From NCBI GenBank assembly GCA_022709485.1, contig JAKLIS010000053.1:1-8100 (forward strand): DNA of 8,100 nt, in the 5' to 3' direction. Source of the stretch: Elusimicrobiota bacterium. Its GTDB lineage: Bacteria > Elusimicrobiota > Elusimicrobia > F11. Below the pieces are notes generated by a model. That model searched no databases, was not told where the DNA came from, and saw only the letters and a list, made by a program, of their open reading frames with translations. Below are positions 6,001-8,100 of this stretch, in pieces; position 1 is the first letter of the stretch, and every line of letters starts with the position of its first letter. The translations under genes and the position numbers were made by a program.

Positions 6001-7978
6001 CGCATTTTATGAATCGCGGTTTCTTCCCAGTTTCCTGATTGTTCAAAGGCTATCACTTAAAAAGAGTTTTTCGGATAGTCAGGTATCCCTGGCGTCTGAT
6101 TCAATCGTTCGGCATGAGTTTCATCATTTAATTTGGGATTTCTTGGAGCGGTCCGGTGCGACAAAAAGATGTTCGGAAAAAGAGGCTGCCGCCTCAACCG
6201 CCTTCAATCATTTGAGAAGTGAACTTATCGCGTATATTCTGGAAAATCCTTGGAGACTTAGAACCATTGAGCCTGAATTTTTATGTTATTCGAAAGATAA
6301 GGAAATATTGGAAAAGACGCAGGAATTAAGAGACATTGCCTCCCTTTCCATTGATATCGGAGGGCGGTTGGGGGTTTCCCCCCGGGCATTTATTTTTGCC
6401 GCCATGGAGGCGACCAATTACGAGGAATTGAAGGATAAATTTACTGCTTTGGTTCCGATAACAAGTTTCGATAATGAAAAGATGGTAAAAATTCTTTTTG
6501 AGGCATGGAATCAACCTTTCGCGCGGGTTTACCTGGCTCCGTTTTTGAAATTCAAGGGGTTCAAGTTCGATGAAGGCGTTTTAAGATCATTTATTCTTAG
6601 AAAGCTAGACGAAAGGCCTCTTCCCATGCGCAGCTTCGGGGTCGAACAACGTAAAGTTACGGTCCAGGATTTGTTTGATAATTTTAACCTGCTCGCCCGT
6701 TTTGCTGCGGCTTTGGGCGTTTCCATTTCTTGGGACGATGAAATAAAGCGGCGGCTCATAGAACCGCGGCTCCTTTTGCCGCGGGAAACAGCTCAAACCA
6801 TTTTGGGCATGGAAATCCCGATGAGGTGGATTTTGTTGGAGGCCGGCCCAGAACAATTTCTATCTTCACTCATTGATCCTTTGCATGTGAACGAGGAGAA
6901 AACCTATCAAATTTACTCTCAAATCATTAAATCTTCCCCGGCGATGCAAAAGGCATTTCAAGAGGTTTTGGATGACATTATTGAGAAGACGAAAGAATTT
7001 ATTCGGAAGGAATTTTCGAGATCTTCGGATGATTCCCGGGAAAAAAAGAACCAAGAATTTCAAAAAGGAATAACATCGCTCAGGAAATTGCTGATTGAGT
7101 CAAATTTAAGCCCCAACTCAAACAGTCCCGTGGATAACTTTGAATTTAAATGGAGGGGCACGCCTGAAAAGGAAATGGCGGAGAAATTTGTGAAATTGAT
7201 GGAAATTCCAAAAGAGGACTCTGCGGCTTTGGGGGTGGCCATTGCGGATGTAGTGGGAGCGGCGGAGGTGTTTGGGAAAGATCTAAAGACAGAATCAGGG
7301 TCGGCAAACCGGGTGGCCTCCTGGTCCAGCGTGGCTGAGGAAATGATTCGACAGTTGAAAGCCTTGAAATCCGACGGAAAATTCGACTTCGGCAAAGACG
7401 GCGAACAAATCGCCTTTTTACTGGGTGTCCTTCACGGGGTTTTGACTGAAAAGGAGATGCGGGCGTTTGTGGGGTCAATGGATAAAATTTATCAGGAGAA
7501 GAAATTCGAAGAGGCCCAAGGCGCCGCGGTGTGGGTGAATACCGCCCATCAAATGGCATCGCTTCTCCGCCAACATCCCGATAAGCCCTTGGTCATTGGA
7601 ATGGAAGAGGGGTTGGAACCTCAAATTTTGGAGGGACTCCGGGAGGAAGGGGTTTCTCAAGGAGAATTAGATCGCCGAAGGAATCAAGGAACACTCGCCA
7701 TTGTCACGGGTAACAATACCATGACAGCCCTCCAATTTGTGCGGATGACCAAACAAAAATTGGGGATAAAAGAGAATGAAGGAAAGATTTGCCTCTTCAT
7801 TATGAAAGAAGTCACCCTCCCGCCTGCATTTCTTAACTTTGAGACACTCGGAGAAATCGAGGATTTAGAAAGGGAAGCGTTCATTTTCTTTATCTTTTTC
7901 ATCGGGCAAACTCTCATGGCTGTTGAAAGCAACCTACCTGATTGGAATCAGATACGGTCTCGCCTCATTCAAGCCTAA
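2..7978 (+). CDS. Giant multi-domain membrane protein: CPBP-like, Ser/Thr kinase, M50-like and zincin-like domains (5' partial)
   Basis: A single uninterrupted frame gives at least 2658 codons. The first in-window ATG is at 77, but no in-frame stop lies upstream to the edge. The bases before 77 hold no Shine-Dalgarno-like GGAG/GAGG, and no GTG or TTG occurs in frame between 2 and 76. I therefore treat the gene as 5'-partial, with ATG 77 as the fallback start. Residues from ATG 77: CPBP-like membrane domain 1-165; unrecognised soluble region to 1071; second membrane block 1072-1201; Hanks kinase 1316-1548; disordered linker to about 1640; M50-like membrane protease 1651-1785; helical spacer; zincin-like domain about 1950-2120; unrecognised C-terminal region to 2633. 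Only three cysteines are present (2032, 2070, 2572). The likely location is the inner membrane. The function is unknown; kinase-linked regulated proteolysis is inferred from the domains. No neighbouring gene is visible. Confidence 0.93.
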   Translation, partial: VLVHLFNFSKSNGGPRSPPARANLAMAILIAGINISLGLSPLDPHSFLVHLSANIVGLILFPAVIDWIRQNKPGRTAGWTIGLMHEAGVVVGEFIYQLPVYLVVVLGPLVLPSATITGLGIALSLMLAYRFGKDHRGYNWGQQTFLMGIGFVFGGVMLIPFVSDSLGTSIFLAAMSAHFIYSGLEGILKKFAVHWPWLQPFADWLPRASIIDSRGVMEISDLEARFMIAMVYSLEGQNSKALQILKNRDQFPGSFDGNEMIYRYMEYRERFSEILPGRDTTFFQKWRKENLFLNLTDEEKQLFFLKNNAVVKTLRRKEPQLKASRNYLNRKLGAMGRSGFSTEEEEFMRGMVETFKDYQKLSGDLNRMVIFKVPGAAFLKDDDGGEISGAEITEFFKIIRHPDFPRMAQTVFTVLKIKAPGLAFRYFEKEGAPFRELIAFSGDFQSFREVTHGEVGEFLDWIDNQGKEIRAEILKIVLAARYTQARKINNNHNWVELLEKLDMDDIAIFLSLVYNHGLGWRKLKLFVEKYGTRGVPIELFAFPEEDADYMSPAIVMTQSLVAFMVNLGREGGVRFYNTGEEREKLTRAGEILNEKLTRLLNYSSPAKSGRITDSVLDRAKNRVDSPDSPGFLRTIMGDELERMKNPTPDIRDAIDEIIIERNGGRHSVFRLPDSGEEGIQLAPEVKEMGGNHRYQNIVSVLQGALNILFGFQDKENVNNNLRRIDLVRGEGYHNFHEVGVEEVLGEGELSRDAKEFFFRHPDRLRWFLDSDFVQDIIRALGGKGNYAVMILSWVAAFLERVYRYEAAVDMDSLKEALSGVQYTYKFSKAVDLGRVKIFNGRLNQWFLDEETPIPMLDPASTPFDVLGEAHSIKTLQDFIHFVNRLPKSDSRLLIFEKAFEYHDRTYIVTARGGRVELNYSSVTYSKVAGQFMLERQEGALGLIEDGRFSPKWYLKPDVENAHEWSTRASFEMDRLIKEGVIKVIPENDDSPAIISDLHVDLGLAYDPTGNLVTKVDGRLVYGAHPEKIQLDPERYPMFFYQAIGLTEWAEDDSWGEKIKAAMRAERPPQPKNIQLAPASWKQGAPAANLDKPHYEKSLLYLGIMVLLTRIFKIQHKTVQRILPLLIAVGLLSVPLEYMGMGILLTGGFDGTTRLIYLAGALFLHLGLRFLLRNQTRGSPWKSLGLSSATDVGLVFVYVLFLQILPPFAYSNLIPFIVHLAFDIFSMHKFNGNGINGSSLTQAPIIPADSPKRPVVPQGTIRMTIDIHSRKPPIFDTIYAQFSDNEIRDIHNEIWSRSEEYRDLFIDPAIPIMTVWKSLLINDVLLDAFVVSEIPTGTIINHEKLGKLKITGFVNQGKFGAVYRAVQIDNPEATFALKFLSLNTRTILDYILANAFFKEEMATLDRLSQIPGPHFTPEFFGSGYDKKYGPFFAMEFIEGTSLKDRETITVNEAIQIVEAVNDIHAKGHTIHGDLKPSNIMLTANGIKLIDLGTAIPADRTVWMLGDYAFSRDYKDTSPNREGLPSTQGSDFYAVGKMFLSLASSEVQMVVDKALLKSWGSLSPAEEFKKALKTLPSDSELNLIGSPDNETRSDPFQPGFDVQSESPDPKAVPPAVPPAREHPKNNIHTDETQVLLDPAEELTEGEKSEENFAASLAARLFRQNRTHSDWSLLIKAANRIIWLINIMGILVHESGHILLTPWIVRWHRGVLMEVLNGKTPLKDPRMSEEKSTGFISQLEPLAGIAGNLIAAAVILALNPTGNIHWTLQILLLSFILSNFFTAAAEGLGLIFPRLYPDSDLSKWVKVFGPASLNHQKEIEAARARGEWYEAILNIYLERGLSPEDVHKKIDGLLKEKFSPEDQLQQADVVSQLSEELNINLQLLTEFEETGPTAILKQVARSEGIVEPQELEKFIQKMQPVRSLLDGVGYLVMSVVLSGQISEKMDSQTIAQEIRPILEGLNKKDKAFLINWADSGVFIIQAEKEFFKFLKDHGVVVSEAHAIAFYESRFLPSFLIVQRLSLKKSFSDSQVSLASDSIVRHEFHHLIWDFLERSGATKRCSEKEAAASTAFNHLRSELIAYILENPWRLRTIEPEFLCYSKDKEILEKTQELRDIASLSIDIGGRLGVSPRAFIFAAMEATNYEELKDKFTALVPITSFDNEKMVKILFEAWNQPFARVYLAPFLKFKGFKFDEGVLRSFILRKLDERPLPMRSFGVEQRKVTVQDLFDNFNLLARFAAALGVSISWDDEIKRRLIEPRLLLPRETAQTILGMEIPMRWILLEAGPEQFLSSLIDPLHVNEEKTYQIYSQIIKSSPAMQKAFQEVLDDIIEKTKEFIRKEFSRSSDDSREKKNQEFQKGITSLRKLLIESNLSPNSNSPVDNFEFKWRGTPEKEMAEKFVKLMEIPKEDSAALGVAIADVVGAAEVFGKDLKTESGSANRVASWSSVAEEMIRQLKALKSDGKFDFGKDGEQIAFLLGVLHGVLTEKEMRAFVGSMDKIYQEKKFEEAQGAAVWVNTAHQMASLLRQHPDKPLVIGMEEGLEPQILEGLREEGVSQGELDRRRNQGTLAIVTGNNTMTALQFVRMTKQKLGIKENEGKICLFIMKEVTLPPAFLNFETLGEIEDLEREAFIFFIFFIGQTLMAVESNLPDWNQIRSRLIQA
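77..571 (+). other. N-terminal polytopic domain resembling a degenerate CPBP (CAAX/ABI) intramembrane protease
   Basis: Residues 1-165 are dominated by hydrophobic helices. CPBP family proteases carry three motifs on membrane helices: EExxxR, FxxxH and HxxxN. Here they appear as GEFIYQ (67-72, keeping the second Glu, E68, with Gln for Arg), FGKDH (106-110, complete) and HFIYS (153-157, His kept, Ser for Asn). The spacing of 42 residues from E68 to H110 and 43 from H110 to H153 is plausible for the family. Loss of the first Glu and of the Arg suggests weak or no catalysis, so it may be a pseudoprotease or a sensor and anchor. The alternative is an unrelated polytopic domain with a chance match. 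The motif letters are seen directly; the family assignment is inference. Confidence 0.5.
572..1801 (+). other. Unrecognised mostly helical soluble region I (residues about 166-575)
   Basis: I do not recognise this part. It is rich in Lys, Glu, Phe and Leu and reads as alpha-helical and soluble, without a convincing membrane helix. Residues about 196-222 resemble one tetratricopeptide-type helical hairpin (A-x-x-Y-x-x-x-G followed by A-L-x-x-L), but no tandem repeat follows. A charged stretch around residues 325-335 and a run of acidic residues with glycine near 358-365 look like loops or linkers. It separates the first membrane domain from a low-complexity linker that begins near residue 576. 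Confidence 0.4.
1802..3289 (+). other. Unrecognised soluble region II with IQL(A/D)P motifs (residues about 576-1071)
   Basis: The region opens with a Ser/Pro/Asp-rich linker (about 576-610). A mixed alpha/beta segment follows, with beta-like stretches around 860-985. I recognise no family. The pentapeptide IQLAP occurs at 654-658 and 1048-1052, and IQLDP at 1003-1007. The last two lie 45 residues apart just before the second membrane block, on either side of a Trp-containing acidic helix. A Pro/Gln-rich hinge (about 1041-1049) leads into the membrane. A moderately hydrophobic helix near residues 780-800 could be buried rather than membrane-spanning. Confidence 0.4.
3290..3679 (+). other. Second polytopic membrane block, probable diverged copy of the N-terminal domain
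   Basis: Residues 1072-1201 contain about four or five hydrophobic helices. Several landmarks match the N-terminal domain. Glu1111 in a P-L-E-Y-M-G context stands where E68 does. R1143-F then R1151-G-x-x-W1155 matches R105-F then R111-G-x-x-W115. The final HLAFD (1193-1197) matches HFIYS (153-157). The distance from the Trp to the His is 38 residues in both copies. The CPBP-type FxxxH histidine is not preserved at the matching point, so this copy is unlikely to be catalytic. Duplication inside one protein is inferred from these spacings. A short Asn/Gly/Pro-rich linker (about 1203-1232) follows towards the kinase. Confidence 0.5.
4022..4720 (+). other. Hanks-type Ser/Thr protein kinase domain
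   Basis: Residues 1316-1548 form a compact, somewhat short eukaryotic-like kinase domain of about 233 residues. The glycine loop is N1329-Q-G1331-K-F-G1334, with Asn in place of the first Gly. The ATP-binding Lys is K1352 in A-L-K. The helix-C Glu is E1373 or E1374, and the hinge ends in E-F-I-E-G (1409-1413). The catalytic loop is H1445-G-D1447-L-K1449-P-S-N1452. The metal-binding Asp is D1464 in D-L-G. D1504 in S-D-F-Y-A-V-G is the helix-F Asp. All catalytic residues are present, so phosphotransfer is plausible. Arg is missing from HRD (a non-RD kinase) and no clear APE motif precedes helix F. Substrates are unknown; the adjoining protease domains of the same chain are candidates by position only. 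Confidence 0.9.
4721..4996 (+). other. Pro/Ser/acidic-rich disordered linker
   Basis: Residues about 1549-1640 are rich in Pro, Ser, Asp and Glu, including a proline-dense A-V-P-P-A-V-P-P-A stretch and a Thr-containing D-E-T-Q segment. Such composition indicates an unstructured tether between the kinase and the following membrane domain. Thr and Ser next to acidic residues could be phosphorylated by the adjacent kinase; this is speculation without a defined motif. Confidence 0.6.
5027..5431 (+). other. M50 (site-2 protease)-like intramembrane metalloprotease domain
   Basis: Residues 1651-1785 hold three hydrophobic helices in the order of the site-2 protease core. Helix one carries H1665-E1666-S-G-H1669, the zinc-binding HExxH. 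Helix two starts L-E-P-L-A-G-I-A-G-N (ending N1720), like the family's GPxxN helix. Helix three carries N1751-F-F-T-A-A-A-E1758-G, aligning with the family's N-x-x-P-x-x-x-L-D-G, where the Asp is the third zinc ligand. Glu replaces Asp here, so activity is plausible but unproven. Family members cut membrane-embedded regulators such as anti-sigma factors. Being fused to a kinase suggests regulated proteolysis. The HExxH-in-helix assignment is firm; the match of the third motif is moderate. Confidence 0.72.
5432..5923 (+). other. Helical spacer between membrane protease and zincin-like domain
   Basis: Residues about 1786-1949 are strongly helical and charged. Residues about 1793-1815 (E-I-E-A-A-R-A-R-G-E-W-Y-E-A-I) look like a single TPR-type hairpin, and the rest is Gln/Glu/Leu-rich. 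One more hydrophobic stretch (around 1900-1912, G-Y-L-V-M-S-V-V-L) is too short and too polar at its flanks to call a membrane helix with confidence. No known family is recognised. Confidence 0.4.
5924..6450 (+). other. Zincin-like (HExxH...E) metallopeptidase domain
   Basis: H2013-E2014-F-H-H2017 is an HExxH zinc-binding motif preceded by hydrophobic/polar S-I-V-R and followed by L-I-W-D-F-L, as in a zincin active-site helix. Glu2049 lies 32 residues after the second zinc histidine in R-S-E-L-I-A-Y-I-L and is a good candidate for the third (gluzincin) ligand on the next helix. The motif is not in a hydrophobic membrane helix, so this would be a soluble-type peptidase distinct from the M50-like domain upstream. 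Two of the protein's three cysteines (C2032, C2070) flank this site. The precise family and substrate are not recognised. Domain limits are approximate. Confidence 0.62.
6451..7975 (+). other. Unrecognised C-terminal region (residues about 2126-2633)
   Basis: I do not recognise a family. The first half (to about 2310) is helical with several L-L-L/R-E clusters. A charged, Ser/Asn/Lys-rich linker (about 2313-2355) then leads to a last module of about 275 residues. This looks alpha/beta, with strand-like segments P-L-V-I-G-M and T-L-A-I-V-T-G-N-N separated by helices, as in a nucleotide- or ligand-binding Rossmann-type fold, but no diagnostic motif is present. Near the end, residues 2602-2616 form a Phe/Ile-rich hydrophobic stretch that could be a buried strand or a short membrane insertion. 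The protein ends I-Q-A before TAA. Confidence 0.4.
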
Positions 7979-8100
7979 GGGGAAGAAGGGGTCACCCATT
8001 AGGAGTCCCCCGTCAAGGGGTGAATAGAAATCCCACTAAAGAATTCGTCCTGCATAATTCTTCTATAAATCTGTCTTTGACTTCTGCGGCGACGCGCCCG
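7979..8100. other. Non-coding 3' flank with two weak inverted repeats, no clear terminator
   Basis: After the stop codon, TCACCC (7992-7997) can pair with GGGTGA (8018-8023) across a 20-base loop. A competing CCCC/GGGG pairing lies inside that span. Further on, AAGAATT (8039-8045) pairs with AATTCTT (8056-8062) around a 10-base loop. Neither is followed by a T-run, so an intrinsic terminator is not supported. A TATAAA-like box at 8064 has no good -35 partner. A TTGACT at 8077-8082 could be the -35 of a promoter whose -10 would fall at or beyond the right edge. Confidence 0.3.

Noticed and set aside
6605..7559. Several antisense open frames of 60-140 codons opposite the C-terminal region
   Set aside because: They overlap each other in different frames, have low-complexity Pro/Ser/Arg-rich translations, and mirror the uninterrupted + strand frame.
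7992..8062. Intrinsic terminator downstream of the stop codon
   Set aside because: The possible stems are short or have large loops, and no T-run follows either one.
8077..8100. Promoter starting with TTGACT
   Set aside because: Only a -35-like hexamer is visible. The matching -10 would fall at or beyond the right edge, so it cannot be judged.

Overview
The window is almost filled by one protein-coding gene on the + strand. Its reading frame is open from the left edge (base 2) to a TAA at 7976-7978. That is 2633 codons from the first in-window ATG (base 77), plus 25 in-frame codons before it, so the true start probably lies outside the window. The remaining 122 bases at the right are non-coding. 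No RNA gene, insertion sequence or CRISPR array was seen.

The product is a giant multi-domain membrane protein. Residues are numbered from the ATG at base 77. In order it carries: (1) a polytopic membrane domain (about 1-165) with degenerate CPBP/CAAX-type intramembrane protease motifs; (2) about 900 mostly soluble residues that I do not recognise; (3) a second membrane block (about 1072-1201) that looks like a diverged copy of the first; (4) a Hanks-type Ser/Thr protein kinase domain (about 1316-1548); (5) a Pro/acidic linker; (6) a three-helix site-2-protease (M50)-like membrane domain with HExxH at 1665-1669; (7) a soluble zincin-like domain with HEFHH at 2013-2017 and a candidate third ligand Glu2049; (8) about 500 unrecognised C-terminal residues ending near a short Phe/Ile-rich hydrophobic stretch.

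The organism is a bacterium of intermediate GC. A giant single gene joining membrane proteases, a Hanks kinase and long orphan regions resembles the very large proteins reported from Omnitrophota (former OP3) and neighbouring uncultured lineages. This is inference from architecture; there is no taxonomic marker in the window.

A reasonable hypothesis is that the protein couples kinase signalling to proteolysis inside or at the membrane, all in one chain. The order of parts and the motif residues are read directly from the translation. The activities and the coupling are inferred.
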